Shown here one piece after another: positions 50,807 to 60,357 of a DNA stretch of 64,000 bases (position 1 is its first letter; the number at the start of each line of letters is the position of its first letter). The position numbers and the translations under genes were made by a program. The notes below the pieces were generated by a model that saw only the letters and a list, made by a program, of their open reading frames with translations, was not told where the DNA came from and ran no database searches. Location of the stretch: positions 61,786-125,785 of the forward strand of contig NZ_CP041744.1 of the NCBI RefSeq assembly GCF_007556815.1, read 5' to 3'. Source of the DNA: Paraburkholderia megapolitana. Lineage in GTDB: Bacteria; Pseudomonadota; Gammaproteobacteria; Burkholderiales; Burkholderiaceae.

Positions 50807-53091
50807 GCAACCGGGCCCAGCAACTTGAGCTGCCACCGCCGCGAACCTACACACGCACGGATTTCGCTGCGCTGCGCGCGTATGTGCAGCGCATCCAGTT
50901 ACCCACTATTGCCAGGCTCTACTTCGATCCGGACACCACGCCCTACGAGGACGATCCGGCCGCACTCGAACGCTATCTGCGCACGATGCGCGACGACCTG
51001 GTCCACCTCGCGATGCTGAACGGTTCGTCCGTGCTGGCGGAGCACCTGAAAGTCTCGATCCGCCAGCACGGGAGCGCGAAGCTCACGCGTGTATCGCTAC
51101 GCATGGTCGAGGACGCCGCGCGGCTCGCCGCGGCAGCGCCGGCGGTCACTCACGCGGTCGGCCTGTGGTTCCGGCCGCTGGTGGCGAAGCGCCTCATCGC
51201 GGAAGGCATCGCAACGCTGGGCGACCTGATTGCGTTCTGCAACCGGCGCGGCGGCAGCTGGTGGCGCTCGGTGCCACGCATCGGACTGCTGCGGGCCCGC
51301 GTGCTGGTCGTCTGGCTGCGCCGGCACGAAGCGAGCCTCGGCGTGACCGTCGCCAGCGACGTCAATGATGTGGATCCGCTGGTCATTCAGGCCGCGCCGG
51401 CGACCTCACGTGTGACGCTCGTGCCGGCCGGCACCGTGTCCAACGGCCTGGCCCGGGCCGCGCTGGCGCCGCTGGAGCGCGTCGACCTGCCGCTAGCCCT
51501 GTCGGGCGCTACCGGCACCAACCGCGCGTCAGGGCTCTGCTACCTGCACGCGAAGCACGATATCGACGCGATCCGCGCCTACCTGAACCGGTACGTTGAG
51601 CAGCGATCGACCTTGCTCGCCTACACGCGGGAACTCGAACGGCTGCTGCTGTGGTCCGTCACCGTGCGCGGCACCGCGCTTGCGTCGCTGAACGTCGAGG
51701 ACTGCGAGGCGTACAAGGCGTTTCTGGCGTCGCCTGGTGAAGACTTCAAGGGTCCGCCGGTCTCGCGCGCTTCCGGACGCTGGCGGCCATTCGCACCGGG
51801 CGGGCTGTCCCTCTCGTCGCAGCGCTACGCGACCCGCGCACTGCGCGCGGCGTTCGACTGGTTCGTCGACGTGCGGTATCTCGCCGGCAACCCATGGCGC
51901 GCGGTGCGTGACCCTCGACCTGTCAAACGTGCGACGGCGATGAAGATCGAGCGCGCGCTTCCGGCGACCTTGTGGGCAAGCACCCGTGTGTTCGTTTCCG
52001 GTCAGTGCGAAGGCGACGGACCGGATGCGCCGCGCTGGCGGGCCGCGCACGCACTGCAGCTGCTGATGGGTGACTCCGGGCTGCGTGTCGCCGAGGCAGC
52101 TGCAGCGACACGCGATTTCCTGCAGCATCTGCCGGCCGATGGGGACATGGCGGCCAGCTGGCAGCTGGGAGTCATCGGCAAGGGGGACAAGGAGCGCATC
52201 GTGCCCGCGAGCGCGGCGTGCGTGGCCGCGATCGCCGCGCACTGGGCCGACCGCGGCGAGGATTTCGGTGACGCGAGTTCGACCCGTGCGCTCATTGCGC
52301 CGCTGGTGATTCCGCCGACGCCGCGCGCACAACGAAAATTCGGCCCGGCAGCGGAGGAGGGCGCCGACGGCGAACACGAACCCGCGGATGGCGCCGCCGA
52401 TCGTAGCAGCGAACATGGCGGCTATTCGGTGCGTGGCGCACGTGGGCTCATCGCATGGATGACGCGCGAGTTGCTCAAACAGATGCCGGATCTGTCGGAG
52501 TCTCAGCGCGTACAGCTGACCCGTACATCGCCGCACGCGTTCCGTCACACGTTCGGCACCCAGACGGTGGCCAGCGGTGTGCCGCTGGATGTAACGCAGC
52601 GGCTGATGGGGCACGCATCGGTGCAGACGACGACGGTTTATGTCACCGCCGAGCAGCAGCGCATGCGGCGTGAGATGAGTGTGTATTTTGGGAAGCTGGA
52701 TCCGGCGCCGGCTGTCGAGCCCGTCTCACCTGTCACGCCTGAGCTGGCACCCTCGTTACCTGGGGATGGACTGTCGCTTCCCCAAGTACAGGATGACGCG
52801 TCGATGCAAACTGCGACGGTCCTCCTTTCGCTTCATATCGAAAACAACAGCAAATTCGTCAGGGGTCGCAAGCGCGTTATCGAACACATCGAGCGCTGGA
52901 TTCTCGAGGACTATGAAGCGCACAAATTGTCGGCCGGCGAATACGAGCTCAAGGTGCCATACGAGACGGACGACGAGCTTGGCGATCTGATGGCCGAGTT
53001 GCTCGACGAAATCCAGGCCGCAGCCGATGACCGGCACTGTTACTCTTCCAGTGAGGCGCGGCTTGCCGGCAGCGACCGGATCTGGGACTAG
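50803..53091 (+). CDS. large plasmid-type tyrosine recombinase (762 residues)
   Basis: The N-terminal third (about 1-180) ends in a helix-hairpin-helix-like segment (TLGDLIAFCNRRGGSWWRSV, PRIGLLRARVLVVWLRRHEA) that resembles the DUF3701 domain of such integrases. A core-binding domain follows (about 250-400). The catalytic domain has Arg in LMGDSGLRVAEAA near 428, the HAFRHTFGTQTVASG box near 580, GHAS near 610 and the Tyr in TTTVYVTAEQQ. All residues needed for strand exchange seem present. The last 110 residues form an extra C-terminal domain. It probably acts in plasmid resolution or element integration, perhaps at the site at 48,183. Confidence 0.88.
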   Translation: MSNRAQQLELPPPRTYTRTDFAALRAYVQRIQLPTIARLYFDPDTTPYEDDPAALERYLRTMRDDLVHLAMLNGSSVLAEHLKVSIRQHGSAKLTRVSLRMVEDAARLAAAAPAVTHAVGLWFRPLVAKRLIAEGIATLGDLIAFCNRRGGSWWRSVPRIGLLRARVLVVWLRRHEASLGVTVASDVNDVDPLVIQAAPATSRVTLVPAGTVSNGLARAALAPLERVDLPLALSGATGTNRASGLCYLHAKHDIDAIRAYLNRYVEQRSTLLAYTRELERLLLWSVTVRGTALASLNVEDCEAYKAFLASPGEDFKGPPVSRASGRWRPFAPGGLSLSSQRYATRALRAAFDWFVDVRYLAGNPWRAVRDPRPVKRATAMKIERALPATLWASTRVFVSGQCEGDGPDAPRWRAAHALQLLMGDSGLRVAEAAAATRDFLQHLPADGDMAASWQLGVIGKGDKERIVPASAACVAAIAAHWADRGEDFGDASSTRALIAPLVIPPTPRAQRKFGPAAEEGADGEHEPADGAADRSSEHGGYSVRGARGLIAWMTRELLKQMPDLSESQRVQLTRTSPHAFRHTFGTQTVASGVPLDVTQRLMGHASVQTTTVYVTAEQQRMRREMSVYFGKLDPAPAVEPVSPVTPELAPSLPGDGLSLPQVQDDASMQTATVLLSLHIENNSKFVRGRKRVIEHIERWILEDYEAHKLSAGEYELKVPYETDDELGDLMAELLDEIQAAADDRHCYSSSEARLAGSDRIWD

Positions 53092-53242
53092 GTTTCCTGC
53101 ACGCATTGAAACGTACTACGCAGCGCAACAAAATACGAACGGCGATGACCATGCTTTTCGAGGACAACAACCGCGGGCCTCGCGTCCGCGAGCAGTCTTG
53201 CCGCACAAAACAATCTCACAAACCAATTTGCCTGGAGGTACC

Positions 53243-54004
53243 GTGGCCCGTCCAGCTGATAAAGATCGTCTGATATGGCTGTTGCAGGAAGAAGGGCGTT
53301 CATCGAATCGAAACGTCCGCTCCGCATTGAATCTAACCGACAAGCGATACGCAAAGATCAAGCAGGAACTGTTGGACGAAGGGCTTATTGAGAAAGTAAA
53401 GGGCCAAGGTGGAGGTGTCCAGCTCACCAGAAGTGGCATGAACGAGAGCACTTTGCCCGAAGCGGCCTCGTCTGTTGCGAAGGAAAAGCACCTGTATGGT
53501 CCATTTGTGGATATTCTGGATGCAGAATCAAAGGAAAATGAGGAACCCGCTGTGGTCGTCGACACAAGCGCCCTCAGAAGGAGCGGGAAGTGGTCAAATC
53601 CTGACGTTACGAAGATATCTATCCGCAAATTTCCGATTCTCCGGACCCACAAGATATTGTTGACTACTTACGAACTCAAGCAGTGGAAACGATGGAACGT
53701 TGATTCTGTGTTTGAGGCGGCATCGCAGCGCAGATTCGCGCACGAAGCATATGTTGTACTCGAGTGGGCTAAGACAGAGCCAGTAGTGGGACTCGATGAG
53801 ATGATTGCCGTATGCAGCCGATTCGGCGTCGGGCTACTCACGCTGCGGCCGTACTACGGCTCCTACCGTTACGACGTTGAGCTCGACGCTGAGAAACATG
53901 CGCCGACTGAAGACTACGTTGAAGAGTACTTGGGTTACGTGTTCGAGAAGTACAACGGTACGAAAGATATATATGAATCCCTCTGCGAGACGTATTGTAT
54001 ATAG
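53243..54004 (+). CDS. winged-helix protein, unknown function
   Basis: A GTG start at 53243 is chosen because GGAGGT lies just upstream; the longer frame from 53027 adds low-complexity sequence. The 253-residue product has an N-terminal winged helix-turn-helix (DKDRLIWLLQEEGRSSNRNV, then LTDKRYAKIKQELLDEGLIE, then a GGGVQLT wing). The C-terminal domain (about 110-253) is predicted alpha/beta, with YVVLEWAKTEPVVGLDEMIA and FGVGLLTLRPYYG. The second half might be a nuclease-like or sensor domain, but no family was recognised. G+C is lower than the recombinase gene before it, suggesting separate acquisition. Confidence 0.6.
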   Translation: MARPADKDRLIWLLQEEGRSSNRNVRSALNLTDKRYAKIKQELLDEGLIEKVKGQGGGVQLTRSGMNESTLPEAASSVAKEKHLYGPFVDILDAESKENEEPAVVVDTSALRRSGKWSNPDVTKISIRKFPILRTHKILLTTYELKQWKRWNVDSVFEAASQRRFAHEAYVVLEWAKTEPVVGLDEMIAVCSRFGVGLLTLRPYYGSYRYDVELDAEKHAPTEDYVEEYLGYVFEKYNGTKDIYESLCETYCI

Positions 54005-54325
54005 GGATACCGGCAGCAATTAGATGAAAATGTACATCGGCGCCGTGCTCCGCCTTGTTGCATGGAACTCTGCTTTTTAGCAGCCTGGATTGACAACCAC
54101 GCACCGCGCGAGTCGTCGACTAGAGTGGTACCGGAGCGCGGCCAGCCGGATTCGCCGGAGGCCTGGTGCACGGAGCCGAAACGGGAGCGTCGCTGCCAAA
54201 CTCCCGCAGAGCGACGGAATAGTCCAATACGCGTATTGGGGCTGTAGACAAGGTTAACATTGAGTTGTTGAGCACGAGTCCTGACTTGTTTGCTCACAGA
54301 TAGAAATTCAACCTCGGAGAACGCC

Positions 54326-55510
54326 TTGATTCCTCGCGCCCGACTCGAGCATGTGACCGAAGCGGACATTCAGCAGCTGATCGATCATGGCGTTCGCGAA
54401 GGTCGGACACTTGACTACAAGCGCGACTGGCCGACATCGCCTCAGGAGCGCGCACGTATAGCCGAGGACGTCTGTGCTTTCGCGAATACTTTGGGCGGCG
54501 ACCTTGTTTTTGGTCTTGATGAGCAAGAGGGTGTGGCGACTGCGATCGTGCCGATACCACTCAAGGATGTTGACGCAGCGTTGCGCGAGGTCACCAGCGC
54601 GATCCGCGATCTGCACGAGCCGAAAATCACGAGTGGGCTTCAACCTTGGGCGGTGTCGATCGCGAGCGGAGGCTACGTCGTTGTTCTGCGCGTTGCTGTA
54701 AGCCCGAACGCACCGCATCGGACCACCACAAAAAATCACTTCTACGGCCGGACCTCGGTTGGCAAGGAACCGATGGACATGCACGCGATTCGCCACGCGT
54801 TCGCTTCGAACACATCGCTGGTTGACCAGGTCCTGGCCCGGCGCGAGGCGACCCTGCAGAGCATACTCACGCACACGAGCCCTGCACCACAGCTTGCTGG
54901 GCCGACCTGTGTGTGCCAGATTGTGCCGCTTGCTGCGATCACACGCCCGCAGCTTCACGACGTTGATATGTTGCGCTCGGCCGCGCGCCGGCTCGAAATC
55001 GCCGGGCCAGGGCAAATCAACCTGCACCCGCCCACTATTAACCTGGACGGCGTCGCGTGTATCAGTGACCGAGTGGATCATGTTTTTCGGGCTTACGCAC
55101 AGCTGTACCGCAACGGCAGCGTTGAACTTGTGGCGGGGGATCTGAGCCGGTGCATCGTCCCGCAACGGGGCGACGAAGAAGTGCGCGCGATCTTTCCTGA
55201 CCTCTATGAAGTACCGTTGGTGCGTACAGGCTTTCCCGCGATGCTTGATGCCCTGGCGGAATTGGATGTCGCCCCACCGGCGTATCTGATGTTGTCTTGG
55301 ACCTATACGGGCCGCACACTTGTTGCGGTCCAGCAGCGTGGAGCCGAAATCTATGCGCCGTTGCCGGATCACATTCAGACGATGGTAGCGCCACCGATCT
55401 ACCTTGAATCTTTCGATATTGATCCGCTCACGACGCTTCGCCCAGCTTTTGACGTGTTCTGGAATGCCGTCGGCATCGCGCACACGCAAACCGACTTTGC
55501 CCGGCGTTGA
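54326..55510 (+). CDS. AlbA_2 (Schlafen-like) domain protein
   Basis: A TTG start at 54326 is supported by GGAG 6 nt upstream; 54290 is an alternative. The 394-residue product has an N-terminal AlbA_2 domain (about 15-150): VREGRTLDYKRDWP, ARIAEDVCAFANTLGGDLVF, then a GGYVVVLRV strand and RTTTKNHFYGRTSVGKEPMD. AlbA_2 domains are related to the Schlafen core, which includes nucleases acting on tRNA or rRNA, and often occur in phage-defence genes. The C-terminal 240 residues are alpha/beta and unassigned. A trypsin-like protease gene follows on the same strand after 262 bp. Confidence 0.8.
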   Translation: MIPRARLEHVTEADIQQLIDHGVREGRTLDYKRDWPTSPQERARIAEDVCAFANTLGGDLVFGLDEQEGVATAIVPIPLKDVDAALREVTSAIRDLHEPKITSGLQPWAVSIASGGYVVVLRVAVSPNAPHRTTTKNHFYGRTSVGKEPMDMHAIRHAFASNTSLVDQVLARREATLQSILTHTSPAPQLAGPTCVCQIVPLAAITRPQLHDVDMLRSAARRLEIAGPGQINLHPPTINLDGVACISDRVDHVFRAYAQLYRNGSVELVAGDLSRCIVPQRGDEEVRAIFPDLYEVPLVRTGFPAMLDALAELDVAPPAYLMLSWTYTGRTLVAVQQRGAEIYAPLPDHIQTMVAPPIYLESFDIDPLTTLRPAFDVFWNAVGIAHTQTDFARR

Positions 55511-55772
55511 GTCCACTCTGGGTAGGGGCCCGCTAACAACGTGAGAGCGTACTGGACACCCATGTGATTGGGCACGTTGCGTCTCAAAGTGCTTGGATCC
55601 TTCACATGGTGCTCGATCAGGGCGCCAATGGGAGGGCTCATAGAGCAGGTATGTCTTTCGGTCGAAAGCGTCCCAGGTGTTCGGGCTCCCTGAGTCGCTC
55701 GGAACGAAGTCTTTGCGGAGAGGTCGCGAACTGGTACTTTGATGTTTCACATCTTGACGCTGCGACTCCTCC

Positions 55773-56534
55773 ATGACGCCAGAAGATGCAAGAATACTGC
55801 TTGCCGGACCGTTCGGACTTGAGCTCGCGCGGTTCCCTCTGCGCTTTTGCAAACCGGCCTTTTTCGGAATTTGGCCGCGGGCGGGCGAACAACTGACAGT
55901 GAACAACGGAACGGCATCCCTGGTCGCTCGCGACAACGAACGATTTGCGATTACGTGCCACCACGTCCTTGATGGTTACAGGACAAAACGCGCCGAATCG
56001 GATCGTGCCTTTTTCCAGATCGGCAATTGCCGTTTCGAGCCTCTCGAACAGGTGGTCGGGGAGAGCGAGACGCCCGACGTGGCCGTGATAGGTTTGACGG
56101 CTGCTCAAGCCGATGAGATTACGGATGGTAGCGTCGGAATAGGCGAGGCATTCGCCGAGATCGGGGACGGTGAGCCGGTACCTGTGCCGGAGGGTGCCGG
56201 GATTGCCTTCGGAGGATTCCCGGGTGACCTCCGCCTCCGGCCCAGAGCGGCTGAATTCAATTTCGGAAGCTTTGGGTGCGGTGCGACGCCCGTTACCTCA
56301 TCGCGCGAACATTACCTGGTGTGTCAGTTCGAACGCGTGGAATGGATTAGACAAGGGTACGAACCCGAGCCGACTTCGATCGGCGGGATGAGCGGCGGCC
56401 CCGCATTCCGGATCTGCGAAAGCGAGGCAGGAATTATTAGCCACAAATTTGCTGGCATCGTTTATGAATTCAACCCGGCGTTCGAATTGCTTTACATTGC
56501 CCAGTTGCGCGCCATTCACGACCTGATGGGGTAG
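55773..56534 (+). CDS. trypsin-like serine protease, cytosolic
   Basis: This 253-residue protein has the chymotrypsin-fold triad in order: His in AITCHHVLDG near 70, Asp in TPDVAVIGL near 107, and Ser in IGGMSGGPAF near 212. It has no signal peptide, so it should act inside the cell, unlike secreted DegP-type proteases. Single-domain intracellular trypsin-like proteases are frequent effectors in prokaryotic defence and signalling loci. The adjacent AlbA_2 gene makes a two-gene module plausible. The 262-bp gap means a separate promoter is possible. Confidence 0.8.
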   Translation: MTPEDARILLAGPFGLELARFPLRFCKPAFFGIWPRAGEQLTVNNGTASLVARDNERFAITCHHVLDGYRTKRAESDRAFFQIGNCRFEPLEQVVGESETPDVAVIGLTAAQADEITDGSVGIGEAFAEIGDGEPVPVPEGAGIAFGGFPGDLRLRPRAAEFNFGSFGCGATPVTSSREHYLVCQFERVEWIRQGYEPEPTSIGGMSGGPAFRICESEAGIISHKFAGIVYEFNPAFELLYIAQLRAIHDLMG

Positions 56535-57064
56535 GGCGTCGGCACTTTACCCCGCAAGCGTAGCGGGCGAACGTATCGACCGCTTTCCACGGAGTCTCAC
56601 TCCGTAACCTGACGCGTTCCTTGGGCCGGAGATGTATGGGTCGGTGGCCAGCGAATCGCAGTGTTCGACGATGTTGCCGAGCGCGCTATTCGTTGTTGAA
56701 GTTCGGACGAACGGGGCCGTAGCTGTCCGCGAAAGTAAAAGTGTTACCGTTGATAGTGTAAAAGTGTAACTACGCGTAAATTCGCGCGGCCCTGGGACGA
56801 TTTGGGGGCGATTTCCTCAGCGTTGGTCGGGAGTGGGACCAGGGCCTAACGTTGTACCGCTGAAAGTGATTCGCGTCGGGGCATGACAGTCCATGGCCTG
56901 GCGCACGCGAGTCTTGAACGGAAACGAGAGCTGGCTATCGAGATGGCAATACCGGGCCGTTGCGCACTCATCTTCGGTGTATGTGTCGAACACGATCTCC
57001 ATCCTGATTCGCTGTTCGCGTTTTGCATCAACTGCAGAGACGTTCTTGGCGGTGGGTCAGGTGG
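56535..57064. other. spacer with terminal-repeat-like motifs, no gene
   Basis: About 530 bp without a supported gene. It contains GAAAGTAAAAGTGTTACCG at 56731-56749 and a second GTAAAAGTGTAAC at 56758-56770. These motifs recur inverted on the far side of the SNF2 remnant. Confidence 0.45.
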
Positions 57065-58479
57065 TTACGTGCCGGTTCGGGCTCGCGAGTCGGCCTGGGT
57101 GGCTGGCATGTACGCCGGCAGGCTCGGAATGGGTTCGAATAACGCTTCGATATCGCTGGCCGAGAACCTGACGCTCCCCGATGCGTTATCCGCGAGGATG
57201 GCGTCGGCCAATGCGGCTTTCTGTTGTTGCATGGCGACGATTTTTTCTTCGACGCTGCCGGCGGCGATCAGCTTGTAGACGAACACCGGCTTGTCCTGAC
57301 CGAGCCGATGCGCACGGTCAGTCGCCTGATTTTCGACTGCCGGGTTCCACCATGGATCGTAGTGGATCACCGTATCGGCCGCGGTCAGATTCAACCCGAC
57401 GCCCCCGGCCTTCAGGCTGATGAGGAACAGCGGCACGTCGCCCCGCATAAAGCATTTCACGGGGGCCGTGCGATCGACGGTTTCACCGGTGAGGGTGACG
57501 TAGGCGATATTGAGTTGATCCAGTTCGGCGGCAATGCGATCGAGCATACTGGTGAACTGCGAGAACAGCAGGATACGTCGGCCTTCGTCGATCAGTTCGG
57601 GCAACATCTCAAGCAGCAGCGTGAGCTTGGCCGATTTCTTCACGTGCGCGGCCTGCGTACTCTTCAGCAGTCGTGGATCGCAACACACCTGCCGCAGCTT
57701 CAGCAACGCATCGAGCACGATGAGATGGCTTCGCGCGAGTCCCTGCGCCGCAATCGCTTCTCGCACCTTCTTCTGCATCGTGGCGCGTACGGTCTCGTAC
57801 AGGTCGCGTTGTGTGCCTTCGAGTTCGACGGTTCGTACGATGGTCGTTTTCAGTGGCAGTTCAGTGGCGACCTCATCCTTGCGTCGGCGCAACATGAACG
57901 GACGAATGCGGCGCACGAGCAGATCGCGCCGCACAGCGTCGTCGTTTTTTTCGATCGGCGTACGCCAGCGCCGCGTGAAATCCTGGCGCGAACCGAGAAA
58001 GCCCGGCAACAGGAAGTCGAACTGGGCCCACAGTTCGCCCAGGTGATTTTCGAGCGGGGTGCCCGTCAGGCAGAGGCGCTGCCTGGCGCGCAGGGCGCGA
58101 ATGGTTGCAGCCGCTTTGGTTGCCGCATTTTTGACGTATTGTGCGTAATTGCCGGACTGCCTTCGAGAAAGGCCCAGAGATGGAAGCTTTCGTAGGAAAA
58201 GACGGTGAGACGGCGCGAAATTTTTGGGCTGAAAAACGACAATCGACGCACCCACGGTAGCCGCCTGATCGCGGTCGGCGATGGCATAACCAAGGTGCTG
58301 GATTGAGGCATGCAACCGCTCCCCCAAAATCAAATTCCGCAAAGTTACATTTTTACCGCGCTTATACGCAAAGTAACATAGTTACCTGCCGAGTGAGGCT
58401 GGTAAGTTTGTATCATTTTTTGCGAAAACCCTTGACCTACAAGGGAGCTTGCTCGATCGGCGGTTACACTTTTACTTTC
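56731..58479. repeat. inverted repeats flanking the SNF2 helicase remnant
   Basis: GAAAGTAAAAGTGTTACCG (56731-56749) is matched by its inverse with one mismatch at 58461-58479. Each end also has a second inner copy of the GTAAAA(G/A)TGTAAC core (56758-56770 and 58344-58356). Two-copy ends recall transposons with multiple transposase-binding sites. No transposase is left inside, so this is a candidate decayed element of 1.75 kb. Confidence 0.5.
57065..58342 (-). pseudogene. SNF2-family helicase, N-terminally truncated
   Basis: From about residue 66 on, the frame is a good SNF2 C-terminal half: AQYVKNAATKAAATIRALRA, CLTGTPLENHLGELWAQFDF, LLFSQFTSMLDRIAAEL, GGVGLNLTAADTVIHYDPWW, and ATDRAHRLGQDKPVFVYKLI. 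The Walker A and most of motif II are missing: the expected DEAQ reads NYAQ, and the 65 residues before it are unrelated. The ATPase cannot work as read. The break lies at about 58,145. The parent protein would have been about 1000 residues. Confidence 0.82.
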
Positions 58480-58760
58480 ATTGACACTCGGGTCGGCACG
58501 CACTTACGACATCCCATCGCAGACATCGCCGGTCGATCCTGATCGCCGCGGTGCCGCTACGCCCGGCCAGCAGTTGCAAACGATTCTCCATTCGGTGTGC
58601 TCAAACTCGCGCTTACGATTGTTTCGCTCCATGGCGTGCCTTCAGAAATCTATGGCCATCCCTATTTTTGCAACACTGATCTGGCGTCGCATTCAGACTG
58701 GCCAGTTCCTTGCTGGAGATATCTCGTACAACTGCGCTGCAGGGCATGCCAAGCAGTGAT
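58343..58760. other. spacer, no gene recognised
   Basis: About 418 bp containing the right-hand copies of the GTAAAAGTGTAAC-type repeats. Otherwise nothing recognisable. Confidence 0.35.
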
Positions 58761-60221
58761 TTAGGCAGGAAGAATTCCAGCGTCATCGAACATGATCGCT
58801 TTCAGTTCAAGGTATTCCATGAGGCCATCGGGGCCGCCTTCGCGTCCAATGCCAGACTGCTTGAACCCGCCGAACGGAAGTGAGAAGTTCGTACGCATGC
58901 CATTCTGACCCATCAGACCACTGCGAACCTGACGCGATATTCGATAAACCTCGTCCTTGTCGTGCGACAGCACTGAACCATTCAGACCATACTTCGAGTC
59001 ATTGGCGATGCGGACAGCGTCGTCAGTATCCTTACAGGGAATGAGGCAGAGCACAGGGCCGAAGATTTCCTCCTGAGCAATGCTCATCGAATTGTTCACT
59101 TCGGCGAATAGTGTCGGTTCAAAGTAATAGCCGTGGTTCATTCCCTTTGGCCGGCCCCCGCCGCAGACGAGTTTTGCACCTTCTGCAAGCCCTTGCTTGA
59201 CCGCGGCGTCCACGCGTTCAAGCTGGGCTCTGGAAGCCAGAGGGCCCATCATGGTTTCTGGGTCGGACGGCGGGCCAACGCGTATAAGTGCCATTTCCTG
59301 TCTGATCGCCTCGGCAAGTTCGTTATGACGGTGGCGCGGCACAATGGCCCGGGTAAGCGCCCTGCAAATCTGCCCGGTATGCAAGGTGACCGAATGCGCG
59401 AGGATTCTGGCAGCTTCGTCGACGGTAATGTCATCAAGCACGATCGCGGCGGATTTGCCTCCGAGTTCCAGCTGACAGCGGGCAACCCGGTCGGCGCACA
59501 CTGAAGCGATGCGCCGGCCTGCAGTAGTAGAGCCGGTAAAGGCCACCTTATCGATGCCAGGATTGCAGACAAGATGATCACCCACATCACGGCCGCCAGT
59601 AACGAGATTAAGAACGCCAGGGGGAAGGCCCACGTCCTCAGCGCATTCCGCCATGATGTAGGCTTCGAACGGCGTCTCCGCTGCGGGTTTCATCACGACC
59701 GTGCATCCGGCGAGGAGTGCGGGAGCGACCTTGCGACTCATCAACATATAAGGAGCGTTCCAGGGGGCAATAGCAGCAACAACGCCCACTGGCTCGCAAA
59801 CGACGATCGATGTGCCGTCTGGCCCCGAGCGGCGATCCTCGAACGGAAACGTACGACCGAGCGCTACCGCATCGTCGACGTGTTCGGTACCCCAGACGGT
59901 GTGCGCCCGCGCAAACCGTCTGGTCGCTCCAATCTGCATTTGCTCAACGGCCTGAAAATCCGCATGGCGGGCACGCAGCTTTTCAGCGAACTGAGCGAGT
60001 AATTCCAGCCGACGCTCAACGCTCATGGTCGGCCACGGGCCGCTGTCGAACGCAGCCCGGGCAGCCAATACTGCCCGATCGATGTCCGCGGACGTGCCGT
60101 CCGCGACGTCCGCGACGATCGCCTCCGTCTCCGGTGAAATAAGCGAGGCGCGACCGCCCGCAGCAGGATCTACCCAGCGGCCGCCTATGAATAGCTGATG
60201 CGGATGACGAACGTGACCCAT
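58761..60221 (-). CDS. NAD(P)-dependent aldehyde dehydrogenase
   Basis: This 486-residue protein covers the full ALDH superfamily length. It has the substrate-binding Asn region EPVGVVAAIAPWNAPYMLMS, the cofactor loop AFTGSTTAGRRIA, the general-base Glu in CQLELGGKSAAIVLDD near 255 and the catalytic Cys in TGQICRALTR near 290. The IAQEEIFGPVL and NGMRTNFSLPFGGFKQSGIG segments complete the fold. It oxidises an aldehyde to the acid, last in a four-gene minus-strand operon. The aldehyde is not identifiable; aromatic or alicyclic catabolism is suggested by the neighbours. Confidence 0.95.
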   Translation of the reverse strand: MGHVRHPHQLFIGGRWVDPAAGGRASLISPETEAIVADVADGTSADIDRAVLAARAAFDSGPWPTMSVERRLELLAQFAEKLRARHADFQAVEQMQIGATRRFARAHTVWGTEHVDDAVALGRTFPFEDRRSGPDGTSIVVCEPVGVVAAIAPWNAPYMLMSRKVAPALLAGCTVVMKPAAETPFEAYIMAECAEDVGLPPGVLNLVTGGRDVGDHLVCNPGIDKVAFTGSTTAGRRIASVCADRVARCQLELGGKSAAIVLDDITVDEAARILAHSVTLHTGQICRALTRAIVPRHRHNELAEAIRQEMALIRVGPPSDPETMMGPLASRAQLERVDAAVKQGLAEGAKLVCGGGRPKGMNHGYYFEPTLFAEVNNSMSIAQEEIFGPVLCLIPCKDTDDAVRIANDSKYGLNGSVLSHDKDEVYRISRQVRSGLMGQNGMRTNFSLPFGGFKQSGIGREGGPDGLMEYLELKAIMFDDAGILPA

Positions 60222-60357
60222 AACAACTCCTTCGAAGTTTGCGCGTCAGATAGCCGCTCCGCGGCCACCCATCGTTTGTGAATGTATCTGTCCTGATACG
60301 GCGATCCAACGGATCGATCAGTTAGGAATCGAAAAAATACACTTCGCGTGCAGCCGG

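Noticed and set aside
51529..52614. 361-codon minus-strand ORF
   Set aside because: It is a shadow of the high-GC recombinase gene on the other strand.
54308..55936. 542-codon minus-strand ORF
   Set aside because: It is antisense to the AlbA_2 gene and part of the protease gene; composition is Arg/Pro-rich and no domain was seen.
57224..58195. 323-codon plus-strand ORF
   Set aside because: It is antisense to the SNF2 helicase remnant, which has clear helicase motifs.
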